Origin: Shewanella subflava
GTDB lineage: Bacteria; Pseudomonadota; Gammaproteobacteria; Enterobacterales; Shewanellaceae
Assembly (NCBI RefSeq): GCF_025971955.1
Contig: NZ_JAPDMX010000028.1
Location: forward strand, 496,001 to 560,000
Direction of reading: 5' to 3'
Length of the DNA: 64,000 nt
The position numbers were made by a program, and so were the translations under genes. Of the stretch, positions 55,881 to 64,000 are shown in pieces (position 1 is the first letter of the stretch; each line of letters starts with the position of its first letter). The notes under the pieces are model-generated. The model was given only the letters and a program-made list of their open reading frames with translations, was not told where the DNA came from and ran no database searches.

Positions 55881-56279
55881 ATGGGTAATGAATATTTAAT
55901 TGCAGCCTTAGCGTATGTTATTGTAAGTGTTGGATTAATGTTCTACTTACAAATGAAATCAAGTAAATTGAAAAGTAGAGTAGAAGCGTTGACTCTGCTT
56001 GTTAAGGAGAGCGACCGCCAAAGAGAGGCTGTGAAAAGAGAACTCAATGAACTCCGTAGCGGTACCATAGGAATGGGCCGAAAGCTGCTTGAAATTGAAA
56101 AGAAGCTTCATGCCCAATCTGAATTAATTGAAGAAACAAGTCAGCAAGATCCACAAGCTAAATTGTATTCTAGAGCCGTGAAAATGATTGCTTTAGGGGC
56201 TGATATTGAAGAGCTAATGCGCGAATGTGAATTACCTAAAGCTGAGGTTGAGCTGTTATTATGTTTACATAAGAAGTAA
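55881..56279 (+). CDS. DUF2802 family membrane-anchored protein
   Basis: This 132-residue protein has one N-terminal transmembrane helix (about 5-24), a coiled coil (about 30-85) and a small C-terminal helical domain (Y-S-R-A-V-K-M-I-A-L-G-A-D-I-E-E-L-M-R-E-C-x-L, about 96-118) that resembles a degenerate helix-turn-helix. It is the DUF2802 family, found next to cheW in Vibrio and Shewanella; no function is established. It lies after the cheW terminator, so it depends on read-through or its own promoter. GGCTTTTTTGAGAATG is upstream. Confidence 0.8.
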   Translation: MGNEYLIAALAYVIVSVGLMFYLQMKSSKLKSRVEALTLLVKESDRQREAVKRELNELRSGTIGMGRKLLEIEKKLHAQSELIEETSQQDPQAKLYSRAVKMIALGADIEELMRECELPKAEVELLLCLHKK

Positions 56280-56294
56280 CCATCTCCACTCAAC

Positions 56295-56326
56295 AAAAAT
56301 GCCATTACAACTGTAATGGCATTTTT
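56295..56326. terminator. Terminator after DUF2802 gene, possibly bidirectional
   Basis: AAAAATGCCATTAC pairs with GTAATGGCATTTTT around a 4-base loop, with A and T tracts on both sides. It also faces the end of the convergent methyltransferase gene. Confidence 0.9.
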
Positions 56327-56471
56327 ATATAGACAGTTTGATTCTGGCCTTGAAAATTATCCCTTAAACTATCGTTAAGTATCAATTGTTAGAGGTCATT
56401 GTTAAAACACGATAGCACTTATTTTTATTGACGATTGAGAGCCCTTTTAACGTCTTTTAATCTGATTGAAA

Positions 56472-57809
56472 TTAACGCTGACGACGCATTTTGACCACGA
56501 ACATGCCATCAGTATTTGCTTGTTGAGGCCATACGGTAAGCATAGTCGTTGATTCTCGCGTAAAAGGATGAGTAAGGTGTTCAAGCTCGAAGTGTGCATT
56601 GTTTTTCAAAAAAGCGTTTACAACAGATTGATTTTCAATTTCGCTTAATGAGCAAGTGGCGTAGACTAATTCCCCGCCCACTTTTACCGCCGCAGCACTA
56701 CGTTGTAAAATATCTAATTGTAGTTCAGGTTTTTCTTCTATCGCACTGACATCATCAATCCAGCGCATATCAGGATTTCTTCTCCAAGTGCCATTACAAC
56801 TACAAGGTGCATCTACCAAAACACCCTCAAAGGCATTTGCCGTTACTGGCAGTAACTCTGATTTCCAAGCTGCAATACTGATGCGTTTAAAATGCGCTCG
56901 TTTGGCGCGTTTTAATAATTCATTCAGTGCATGAGTACGAATATCAGATGCGATAATATTTCCTTTAATCCCCGTCTGCTGCATTAATGATAATAATTGA
57001 AGGCTCTTACCACCGGCACCAGAACATGCATCCCACCATTGACTGTTTGCTTGCGGGGCACATATTTGTCCAATAACCTGCGAAGCCAGATCTTGTATTT
57101 CTAAATATCCCTCAGTATAAGCCGCCACTTGATTGAGGTTGATACTGTTATGGCCCAGATTAATCGTGTCATCGAAGAACTCAGACCCACATGCCTCAAT
57201 GTTATCCTGTGATAATTTTTGCAACACGGCCTTTCTTGAAGCTTGCTGTGCTCTGGCCCAAATTGGCGGGCGTGTACTCATTGCCTGTACTAATAACTGC
57301 TTTTCGATGTCTGATTCAATAACACAATGTTGCCAAAACCAATCAGGTAGAAGTTGCTCAATGGTTGCCGTAGGAATTTTTGAAAATTGCTGAAAAGTGG
57401 CTAGCTTATCGATAACACTTTCTGATAATGGTGTAGGCAGGGTGGGGAGTACATCGCTTTGCTGGCTAAACGCAAGCCAAGCGTCCCGAATATCAACCCA
57501 TGGATGGTTTTCCAGCTGCGCGGAACTGGCTAGCATACTGAAAAATATGTCTTCCTGTTTATGGCTGCCAAGTTGCTGTATCCAGCCCCACCAACGGAAT
57601 AAACCAAATAAACTCTCACGGATCACACGGCGATCTTTAGAACCGTGCTTTTTATGTTCCCTAAAGTAGTTGGCGATAACACGATCAGCGGGTTGTTTAG
57701 TGGTAAGAACACTGTCAAATAGATTGAAAATCGTGCTGGCATAACTAATGGCACGTTTTTCGGTGCCCGTACTGGCGACTTTGCTGATAGGTAATTGAGA
57801 GTCATTCAT
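56472..57809 (-). CDS. RsmB/NOP-family RNA (cytosine-C5) methyltransferase
   Basis: This protein of about 445 residues has an N-terminal helical part (NusB/RsmB-like, with S-K-D-R-R-V-I-R-E-S near 60) and a C-terminal Rossmann methyltransferase domain. It has the motif I region D-A-C-S-G-A-G-G-K-S, the catalytic-partner motif D-A-P-C-S-C-N-G-T and the nucleophile motif A-T-C-S-L-S-E-I-E-N. It probably methylates C5 of a cytosine in rRNA or tRNA; the exact target cannot be read. Start uncertain: ATGs at 57809, 57824 and 57869 all lack a clear ribosome-binding site. It is not part of the flagellar unit. Confidence 0.85.
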   Translation of the reverse strand: MNDSQLPISKVASTGTEKRAISYASTIFNLFDSVLTTKQPADRVIANYFREHKKHGSKDRRVIRESLFGLFRWWGWIQQLGSHKQEDIFFSMLASSAQLENHPWVDIRDAWLAFSQQSDVLPTLPTPLSESVIDKLATFQQFSKIPTATIEQLLPDWFWQHCVIESDIEKQLLVQAMSTRPPIWARAQQASRKAVLQKLSQDNIEACGSEFFDDTINLGHNSINLNQVAAYTEGYLEIQDLASQVIGQICAPQANSQWWDACSGAGGKSLQLLSLMQQTGIKGNIIASDIRTHALNELLKRAKRAHFKRISIAAWKSELLPVTANAFEGVLVDAPCSCNGTWRRNPDMRWIDDVSAIEEKPELQLDILQRSAAAVKVGGELVYATCSLSEIENQSVVNAFLKNNAHFELEHLTHPFTRESTTMLTVWPQQANTDGMFVVKMRRQR

Positions 57810-58079
57810 GAAAATTGATGTCATTACTTGGGATGATTTTAGTGGACAGTTTATCATGCTGGGCATCAATTTGACTATGTTGGCACTACTAGGCGCTGGA
57901 GAACTTTGCGTGTTGAATGTAGTGCGGGATACAAATCTGTTAATTGGGGCTGTGGATTTGCACTAAGTTAACTCAGCAGAAAATGAATTCAACCAAGCGT
58001 AAAATGTGTTAACCGAACCTTGCAGTACAAATAACCTTGCAAGTTCAACACGCCTTGAAAAGAGGTTTTTGCTTGAGAT

Positions 58080-58397
58080 TTACACTTCAGTTAAAATGCG
58101 CTGATGTAAGTTATTCCATTGCTCAGGGAACTTACCTTCGAGCATGTAAACAAACGCTATCAATTCAGCAATTAACAAATACAGTTCTTTGGGCACCTCT
58201 TCACCCACTTCCAGCAACTGCAGAAATTCAGCTAAATGTGGGTCTTGATGAATATGCACGCCAGCATCTTTGGCGAGAGAAATAATTTCTTCAGCAAGCA
58301 GATCTTTACCTGATGCGGTAACCTTGGGGGCATTTTTACCATCAAAACTCAGTGCCACTGCCTGTTTTATTTTTGTCTTGGGATCATTGTCTTGCAT
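58080..58397 (-). CDS. FlhB2: detached FlhB C-terminal domain protein
   Basis: This 105-residue protein corresponds to the cytoplasmic FlhB/YscU-type domain, with A-V-A-L-S-F-D-G-K-N-A-P-K-V in place of the membrane part and V-P-K-E-L-Y-L-L-I-A-E-L-I-A-F-V near 68-83. It lacks transmembrane helices and the N-P-x-H self-cleavage site; the A-P-K-V-T-A-S-G stretch lies near that position. Related stand-alone domains (FlhX of Helicobacter) can replace the cleaved C-part of FlhB. It follows a FliK-like gene by 18 bases, forming a probable two-gene unit. Confidence 0.85.
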   Translation of the reverse strand: MQDNDPKTKIKQAVALSFDGKNAPKVTASGKDLLAEEIISLAKDAGVHIHQDPHLAEFLQLLEVGEEVPKELYLLIAELIAFVYMLEGKFPEQWNNLHQRILTEV

Positions 58398-58415
58398 ATT
58401 TATTTCTCAGGTCAA

Positions 58416-60554
58416 TTATGCTCGTGTTTTTACTAAAAAGTGGTCACCGGGTAATAAGGTTGCGGGAATACTGGCGATTTGAGTTGTGAACTCACCTGGT
58501 GTAAATCCGATTTGGGTTAATTTTTGTGATAACTCTGAATTAAAACGGCTTATTTTATCTAATATATACTGGTTATTGCCTTTAAACTTAAGATCCAGTA
58601 TTTGATCTTTTTTATGTGCCTGAATCAATATCGCACCTTCAGATAAGTTAAATTTTAGCTGTAAACGCCAGTTCGATTGCTTGTCATCACCATCGCTATC
58701 TTCTTTTTGAAAATGCCCTTCAAATTGCTCATTCCTTTGATTAAGGGAATAGGGCAGGGCGAAGTACCAATTTAATGCTTGTTCATTACCACCGCTGGCT
58801 TGTTGATATAATTGAAAACTGCTAGCTAATTGACTCATGCTGTCGAGCGTGCCAGCCTTTTCTAACAACCCAAGTAGGCTACCTATTCCGCTAGTATGCT
58901 TACCTGTCAAGCGCTGCAGCAGCTGTAAGTGGTTTTGCAGTTTATCGCTGATTTGTTTGCCAGAACCCTGAGCTTTTACCCCTAACATTAATTGAAATAA
59001 AATCGTAATGGCTCCGCCAGAAAAAAGTTGTGCTTGCGATGCAGTATGACTTTGAGCAAGGTTTAAACTCGTAATACTTTGCAATTCACCTAATAAATGC
59101 ATTGGCTCTGTGAGGGTTGTCAAAGGTTGAGGGGCCAGTTGTGGTAGCAATTTAAGCAGTTCTAAGGCCAAATTTTGAGGCTGTTGAACATTTTTTTGGA
59201 TCATCAGTGGCATCGCCCCTGCTTTTGATAAGGCTTTTTGTAGCACCTCGACTGGGGCTAAGGCCTCTTTATGCGTATTTGCCGCTGATAACTTTGGGTT
59301 TTCAGCTACTGCACCCGTAGAAATATTATCTACACCTTTAGTGAGATTTTTAACTGCATCAGTTGTCAAGACTGAACCTTTGAGAGACCCTGCTAATTCT
59401 TGGGCCATTTTTTGAGCGACTGACGTATCAAGTGTTTGTTTAGAAATGGTATTTGAGCCAGAACTTGATTTGATATCCGTATTCACCATTGCCGCTTGCT
59501 TTTGCTGGTTGTCTGCGGATGTTGTGAGGTTTTGCGCTTTTTTAGTCGCGGGCGAGTCAGTGGCTATCAATGATGCTTCAAGTTTTTTAAACAACAAATT
59601 GAGTATCTGAGCGGGTTCCGGTTTACTTATCACAATTGATTCTTGTTTAACATTAGCAAGCGCATCAGCCATTATTGTGGAAGGGGTTAAATTAACTTTA
59701 ACTTCAGCTTGAACAGGGGTTAATGTTAATACTAGGCGCTGATCTACCTTAATAATATTGGCTAAATATTGTCCTTTAGTTAAGCTCACATTGTCCAGTT
59801 TGATTGTCGGCCCATCAACAAACGTCAACAGTTGCTGATTAATAATGGCATTCGGAAGCGGATAACCCTGCGGACGAGAGGCAAGTTGTGATAATTGAGA
59901 GGTGGAAACCCCATTTTGAGTAGCAAGTGCCATGAGTGACGCAGGTAACTTGATCTGAATGGCTTGAGCCAGCAATACTAATTGGCTTTGTATTAGTTGG
60001 TTTTGTTCTAATATTGGTTTGGTGGGTGAAACAGTTGGCAGTGAGGTTGGCAGGTCTGCTGCTAAAGATAACTTTTGTAAACTGATTGCTTTTATCGCAT
60101 CCGCAGTAATCATTATTTTATTTGTTGTTTGCAATAATTTTTGTAATTCGGCGGTCAAGTTAAGCTGAAACTGCTGATTGGCGATAGTGACATTGATAGT
60201 TTGTGATGGCGTTGTTCCGGCTTGGGGCGTTATTAGCTGCACGGGTTGTAGATTATTTGTCGCGATTAATGATTTATCGCTAGCGGTTGTTACCGTTGTA
60301 GGTGATTGGGTAACAACGGGTTTTGTGGCCGCTGAAGACTTTTCAATATCGGGCGACTTTGCTGAAGAAGGTGACGCCGTAGAACCATTGACGTTATTTG
60401 AATTGGCAACAGACTTCATGTTTTCAAAAACTGGCTTACTGGACGATAAATTTTGGATTTGATTGGCTGAACCCGTAATCTTGTTAGTGAGTTCTTGATT
60501 GCCAGCGTCTTGGCTTGCTGGGGATGAGTGCAATGTAACGTTTGGCGCCTGCAT
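58416..60554 (-). CDS. FliK2: second FliK-like protein
   Basis: This 712-residue protein has a very long low-complexity N-terminal and middle region (Ser/Thr/Gln/Ala-rich, about 1-590). The C-terminal Flg_hook domain (about 615-700) has W-R-L-Q-L-K-F-N-L-S-E-G-A-I-L and V-K-T-R-A at the end. It has no transmembrane segment. It is clearly related to FliK but distinct from the copy at 35851-37398, and it is paired with a stand-alone FlhB domain. AAAGG precedes the ATG. Its role is unknown; a hook-length or export-switch function is inferred from homology. Confidence 0.85.
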   Translation of the reverse strand: MQAPNVTLHSSPASQDAGNQELTNKITGSANQIQNLSSSKPVFENMKSVANSNNVNGSTASPSSAKSPDIEKSSAATKPVVTQSPTTVTTASDKSLIATNNLQPVQLITPQAGTTPSQTINVTIANQQFQLNLTAELQKLLQTTNKIMITADAIKAISLQKLSLAADLPTSLPTVSPTKPILEQNQLIQSQLVLLAQAIQIKLPASLMALATQNGVSTSQLSQLASRPQGYPLPNAIINQQLLTFVDGPTIKLDNVSLTKGQYLANIIKVDQRLVLTLTPVQAEVKVNLTPSTIMADALANVKQESIVISKPEPAQILNLLFKKLEASLIATDSPATKKAQNLTTSADNQQKQAAMVNTDIKSSSGSNTISKQTLDTSVAQKMAQELAGSLKGSVLTTDAVKNLTKGVDNISTGAVAENPKLSAANTHKEALAPVEVLQKALSKAGAMPLMIQKNVQQPQNLALELLKLLPQLAPQPLTTLTEPMHLLGELQSITSLNLAQSHTASQAQLFSGGAITILFQLMLGVKAQGSGKQISDKLQNHLQLLQRLTGKHTSGIGSLLGLLEKAGTLDSMSQLASSFQLYQQASGGNEQALNWYFALPYSLNQRNEQFEGHFQKEDSDGDDKQSNWRLQLKFNLSEGAILIQAHKKDQILDLKFKGNNQYILDKISRFNSELSQKLTQIGFTPGEFTTQIASIPATLLPGDHFLVKTRA

Positions 60555-60831
60555 GTGATGGCCTTTAATGTTCCTTATTTGTAAAATAATAAGGTGAGAA
60601 TTAACCTATTATTACAATTTTGATTTTGCGATTTATCAAGGCTGCAGTATCCTTAGCGGCTTGAGAACTATTTAGAGTTAATAGTCAGTATTGACCAATG
60701 GGTCGCCAAGAATCAACATCGAGATCCACTATCTCAATATTTATCGACTTGAACAATCATTGCTTTAATAAAAATGACAAAAATAGCAGTTTGTTTATTC
60801 GCTTTAGCCGTTGTCTTTTTAAGAGAGTGTT

Positions 60832-61620
60832 ATGACGAAGTATAAAAGGATGTTGCTTCCTTTGTTGTTGCTTAATTCAAGTTTAGCAGCCGCAAATGAG
60901 CCTGATAGTAAGCCACAGCAAACAGATGACGTGACCCCTTTAGTGACGGTTACCTATAATGATCCGCGCGATCCTTTTGAAGGGTTTAACCGCGCAATGT
61001 GGGATTTAAACTATCTGTATTTTGATAAGTATTTATTCAGACCTGTGGCACATGGCTACAATGATTATATTCCCCGACCAGTGAAAACTGGGCTTGATAA
61101 TTTTGTCCGTAATTTTGAAGAGCCTAATTCGATGGTCAATAATGCCCTACAAGGCAAGTGGGGTTGGTCTGCTAATGCCGGTGGACGATTTACGATCAAC
61201 AGTACCATCGGACTTTTAGGCATAATTGATGTCGCAGACATGATGGGCATGCCACGTAAAGATGATGACTTCAATGAAGTCCTCGGTTACTACGGTGTAC
61301 CCAATGGTCCATATTTTATGGCACCCTTTTTAGGGCCTTATGTGACGCGAGAACTCGCGTCAGATTGGGTTGATAGTCTATACTTTCCTTTGTCTGAGTT
61401 TACTTTTTGGCAATCAGCACTGAAGTGGGGCTTAAAAGGGCTACAAACCCGCGCTGCAGCCATCGATCAGGAAAGATTATTAGATAATGCGCTTGACCCG
61501 TATACCTTTGTAAAAGAAGCTTTTCTTCAGCACATGGATTATAAAGTTTATGATGGTAATGTGCCTCAAAATCAACAAGATGATGAGCTTTTAGATGAGT
61601 ATATGGATGAGCTAGAATAG
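60832..61620 (+). CDS. mlaA: MlaA (VacJ)-family lipid-transport protein
   Basis: This 262-residue protein has a signal peptide (hydrophobic 8-20, cleavage near Leu-Ala-Ala-Ala). The MlaA core shows D-P-F-E-G-F-N-R-A-M-W (about 48-58), N-F-E-E-P (89-93) and G-G-R-F-x-I-N-S-T-I-G-L-L-G (111-124). MlaA removes misplaced phospholipids from the outer leaflet together with OmpC and the MlaFEDBC system. The sequence contains no cysteine at all, so it cannot be a lipoprotein, unlike the E. coli protein. It is divergent from the FliK2-FlhB2 unit across a 277-base gap in which I saw no clear promoter. Confidence 0.88.
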   Translation: MTKYKRMLLPLLLLNSSLAAANEPDSKPQQTDDVTPLVTVTYNDPRDPFEGFNRAMWDLNYLYFDKYLFRPVAHGYNDYIPRPVKTGLDNFVRNFEEPNSMVNNALQGKWGWSANAGGRFTINSTIGLLGIIDVADMMGMPRKDDDFNEVLGYYGVPNGPYFMAPFLGPYVTRELASDWVDSLYFPLSEFTFWQSALKWGLKGLQTRAAAIDQERLLDNALDPYTFVKEAFLQHMDYKVYDGNVPQNQQDDELLDEYMDELE

Positions 61621-61665
61621 CCAGAGACTGAAACTCTGGCAGGTTTTCATCTGTGGAGTTGTAGT

Positions 61666-62799
61666 ATGGCGCTAACAGATATATCGGTTTTATTTGTTGA
61701 AGATGACCCCATTTTCAGCCAATTACTGACAGTCTTTTTACACAGTAAAGGTGCTGTCGTTAAACATGCTAGTAATGGCAGGCAAGGCTTAGATTTTTTC
61801 AGTGAGCTTAAATTTGATATTGTCATAGCCGATCTAAATATGCCTAAATTGGGTGGTTTACCCATGTTACGGCAAATGATGTCGATTAATGCAAATGTGC
61901 CTGCGATTGTTATTTCTGGCAACGATGTTATGTCTGATGTGGTTGAGGCACTGCGTATTGGTGCATGCGATTATCTTGTAAAGCCTGTAGCTGATTTATT
62001 TATTATTGAGGCTGCAATTGAGCAAGCGTTAAGCCAATCTGCACAGCATTCAGCAAAAGCGGCTTATGATCCAACGGATGTATTCGAGCGTCAGTTGGCA
62101 GAATTATCCTATCAAGAGTTAAACGACAATCTGTTAATGTTAGAACAAAGTGCTCATGCAGCTAAAAATGTTCAACAACAACTTTTTCCTTCATCCCATA
62201 TTCAATATCCTCATGCATCGATTGATTATAGTTTATTCAAAAATAGTGACGTCAGTGCTTATTTTATTGATTCCACTATGGTGGGAGAGAAACATCTTAT
62301 TATGTATATGGCGCATTTTCAGCCTGAGGATAATAGTGCAGCGTTTGGTTGTGTGTTACTGAGTAGTTTTATCAATCAGAAGCTAAAAAATTTCCGTAGT
62401 GGGTCAAGTAATGCACTTATTTGCCCCACAGAGATGTTGAACTATTTGAACGAGCGAATGGTGAGATCGGGGCTGCACATCATTACCGATATGATTTATA
62501 TCAGTGTTGATTTATCTCATTACGAGGCAACCATTGCCCGAGCTGGAACAGGATTAAGATGTTATTTACGAAATGCTACAGGGTTATTACCTTTAGCATT
62601 ACCAGATTGTCAACCCATCGGCTCGGTATTGTGGACTAAGCCTAGTGTACAGAAACGACAACTTGCCGCCGGGGAGCATCTTTGTATTGGGACTCACCAT
62701 AAAGAACATCAACAACAGTTGCTTAAAAATCATTTTAAAGGGTTAATTTTTGATGAGAACACCCATGCGGGTGGTTTTATGCAGCTTGATTGTGGTTAG
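61666..62799 (+). CDS. RssB-like response regulator with PP2C-like domain
   Basis: This 377-residue protein has a receiver (1-125; phospho-acceptor Asp56 in I-A-D-L-N-M-P; K105 in L-V-K-P-V) resembling RssB, then a helical linker (130-175). A degenerate PP2C/SpoIIE-like domain (about 180-375) follows, in which the metal-binding Asp pattern is mostly lost. RssB of E. coli delivers sigma-S to ClpXP; a similar role here is plausible but not shown. It follows mlaA by 45 bases and ends with a strong terminator. Confidence 0.8.
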   Translation: MALTDISVLFVEDDPIFSQLLTVFLHSKGAVVKHASNGRQGLDFFSELKFDIVIADLNMPKLGGLPMLRQMMSINANVPAIVISGNDVMSDVVEALRIGACDYLVKPVADLFIIEAAIEQALSQSAQHSAKAAYDPTDVFERQLAELSYQELNDNLLMLEQSAHAAKNVQQQLFPSSHIQYPHASIDYSLFKNSDVSAYFIDSTMVGEKHLIMYMAHFQPEDNSAAFGCVLLSSFINQKLKNFRSGSSNALICPTEMLNYLNERMVRSGLHIITDMIYISVDLSHYEATIARAGTGLRCYLRNATGLLPLALPDCQPIGSVLWTKPSVQKRQLAAGEHLCIGTHHKEHQQQLLKNHFKGLIFDENTHAGGFMQLDCG

Positions 62800-62820
62800 T
62801 GTGTTCCCAAAGGTTAAATC

Positions 62821-62850
62821 AAAAGGCTTAGCATTTGCTAAGCCTTTTTT
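62821..62850. terminator. Bidirectional terminator between convergent genes
   Basis: AAAAGGCTTAGC pairs perfectly with GCTAAGCCTTTT around loop ATTT, with T-runs on both strands. It serves the RssB-like gene and the convergent gene at 62921. Confidence 0.93.
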
Positions 62851-62920
62851 GTGTTTGCTACAAATTAGCTAAATCTGTTGAATTCAGTTTATTGAGCTCA
62901 TCGCTTAACCTGAGTTGAGG

Positions 62921-63286
62921 TTAACTAATTTTTTCGCAGCGTTGTTGATAATCTTTGATAAGGTGGGTCATGATGTCGTTCACTGACGCATCTTGACAAC
63001 AATTATCTAAGTAGACCTTAAATGTCACTAAGCCGTGACCATCATTTTTTAAACGGCTGCTTCGCATAGCAAAATAAGCTTCTTCTTTATCGGCTTTACG
63101 AATAGTCATGCCGTCGATTTCAAATAGTTTGCTACCAGCATTGTTATGCCATTTGGTAATTCTGTCTAAGGCGATTTCGCAAGAATGGTTAACTTCGATG
63201 TGATTTTGCCAGCTAGCTTGTTTGTCATTTTCTTGATAGTGAGGGCAACGAACGGTGTAATTGTGAACATGAGTAATCGCTGTCAT
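62921..63286 (-). CDS. Unrecognised small soluble protein
   Basis: I do not recognise this 121-residue protein. It has no signal or membrane segment. It is His/Cys-rich in the first half (H-V-H-N-Y, R-C-P-H-Y, H-I-E-V-N-H-S-C), with a C-C pair near residues 94-95. The H/C spacing is reminiscent of a metal site but does not match a standard zinc-finger pattern. Its product looks mixed alpha/beta. AAGGACTCACC precedes the ATG (on the minus strand), giving good translation. Neighbours do not indicate a function. Confidence 0.7.
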   Translation of the reverse strand: MTAITHVHNYTVRCPHYQENDKQASWQNHIEVNHSCEIALDRITKWHNNAGSKLFEIDGMTIRKADKEEAYFAMRSSRLKNDGHGLVTFKVYLDNCCQDASVNDIMTHLIKDYQQRCEKIS

Positions 63287-63428
63287 GGTGAGTCCTTTTT
63301 TTTATTAGTTGATTCATCATAGACCTTAAATTCCTAGGGGGTCAATCGATATTATCAGAACTGAGAGGTAGGTTCGCTTTTACTAATGTATCGACTAACC
63401 AATTGTTGGTAAACAAATTTTAATTAAT

Positions 63429-63456
63429 ATAAAGCCCGCGACAACGCGAGCTTTAT
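63429..63456 (-). terminator. Hairpin after alcohol dehydrogenase gene
   Basis: ATAAAGC-C-CGCG pairs with CGCG-A-GCTTTAT (one mismatch) around loop ACAA. It lies 55 bases past the stop of the minus-strand dehydrogenase; the T-run after it is broken. The rest of the 224-base gap shows nothing recognisable. Confidence 0.55.
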
Positions 63457-63510
63457 TGTTATCACTCAACAGGTTTATATCTGTTATTAATCATGAATCT
63501 TCGTAAAACG

Positions 63511-64000
63511 TTATAATGCAGCTTGGTAAATTTGGCAAATTTCATCAAAGCTTGCTTGCTGTGGATTAGTAAAGCCACACGCATCTTTTAGCGCATTCTG
63601 TGCAAGAGTTGGAATATCTTCAGCTTTTACTCCCAATTCTGTCAGTGTTGCAGGAATATCTACAGATTCAGATAAATTCTTAATTGCTTCAATAGCAAGT
63701 TTGGCAGCTAACTCTGCTGATAACCCATTGGTATTCTCGCCCATTGCTTTAGCGACATCGGCTAAACGTTGAGGAACAATCTGGGCATTATAGTTTTGCA
63801 CGTGCGGCAGTAAAATCGCATTACACACTCCATGTGGTAAGTCGTAGAAACCACCAAGTTGGTGAGCCATCGCATGCACATAACCTAAACTGGCATTATT
63901 AAATGCCATGCCAGCTAAAAACTGTGCATAGGCCATTTGTTCACGAGCATTAATGTTTTGACCATCTTTAACCGCATTCACCAAATTAGCTTTGATCAGT
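63511..64000 (-). CDS. Iron-dependent alcohol dehydrogenase, C-terminal part (cut by window edge)
   Basis: Only the last 162 codons lie in the window; the frame stays open to base 64000. It contains the group III Fe-ADH motif [16 protein letters not shown] (the three His bind or flank the metal) followed by [10 protein letters not shown]. It is close to YiaY/AdhB-type NAD-dependent alcohol dehydrogenases. The apparent start at 63984 is only a TTG inside the gene. It is not related to the flagellar locus. Confidence 0.92.
   Translation of the reverse strand, partial: LIKANLVNAVKDGQNINAREQMAYAQFLAGMAFNNASLGYVHAMAHQLGGFYDLPHGVCNAILLPHVQNYNAQIVPQRLADVAKAMGENTNGLSAELAAKLAIEAIKNLSESVDIPATLTELGVKAEDIPTLAQNALKDACGFTNPQQASFDEICQIYQAAL

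Noticed and set aside
60544..60575. Minus-strand GG-N10-GC before fliK2
   Set aside because: Spacing is 10, but the flanks (AAGGAACATTAAAGGCC) do not resemble the consensus and it lies too close to the start codon; part of it is the ribosome-binding site.

Overview
This window is a gammaproteobacterial polar-flagellum and chemotaxis locus. Three things point to Shewanella: the gene order (flgP-flgO / flgT / tRNA-Arg ... flgN-flgM-flgA / cheV-cheR-flgBCDEFGHIJKL-flagellins-flaG-fliD-fliS-flrA-flrBC-fliEFGHIJKLMNOPQR-flhBAFG-fliA-cheYZAB-parC-parP-cheW), the two near-identical flagellins, and the AT-rich composition typical of a cold-adapted member of the genus. The species cannot be fixed from sequence reading alone. 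No mobile element, CRISPR array or rRNA was seen. The only RNA gene seen is one tRNA-Arg(CCT).

Layout. 1-5.7 kb: outer-membrane H/T-ring proteins FlgP (cut by the window edge), FlgO and FlgT, a tRNA, a DUF2947 protein, a periplasmic chalcone-isomerase-like protein, and the minus-strand genes flgN, flgM and flgA. 5.9-19 kb: cheV, cheR and the rod-hook-junction genes flgB to flgL in two transcription units. 19-25 kb: two flagellins, flaG, the cap gene fliD, a small FliT-like gene and fliS. 25.3-29.4 kb: the regulators flrA, flrB and flrC. 29.5-48.2 kb: basal body, C-ring, export apparatus, the number/placement factors FlhF and FlhG, and sigma-28 (FliA). 48.2-56.3 kb: cheY, cheZ, cheA, cheB, an uncharacterised membrane-protein gene, the polar-array factors ParC and ParP, cheW and a DUF2802 gene. 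56.4-64 kb: flanking genes. These are an RsmB/NOP-type RNA methyltransferase, a detached FlhB C-domain gene with a second FliK-like gene, an mlaA-like gene, an RssB-like response regulator, one unrecognised gene and the C-terminal part of an iron-dependent alcohol dehydrogenase.

Control. Nine sequences with the sigma-54 arrangement GG-N10-GC lie in front of flgT, flgA, flgB, flgF, flaG, flrB, fliE, fliK and flhA. Two sigma-28 sequences (TAAA-N15-GCCG) lie in front of flgM and the second flagellin. Hairpin-T-tract terminators separate most of these units. This fits the known FlrA -> FlrBC -> FliA hierarchy: FlrA with sigma-54 turns on flrBC and early genes, FlrC turns on hook and basal genes, and FliA is held by FlgM until the hook is finished.

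The most interesting point is in CheA. No folded P2 (CheY-docking) domain is recognisable between P1 and P3. Instead there are three evenly spaced copies of an acidic E-F-E-x-L-L motif. The motif resembles the FliM N-terminus (EIDALL) and the CheZ C-terminus (EVDDLL) encoded in the same locus, both CheY-binding peptides in characterised relatives. Also notable are the detached FlhB2/FliK2 pair, the MlaA homologue without a lipobox cysteine, the different promoters of the two flagellins, and the unnamed gene between cheB and parC.
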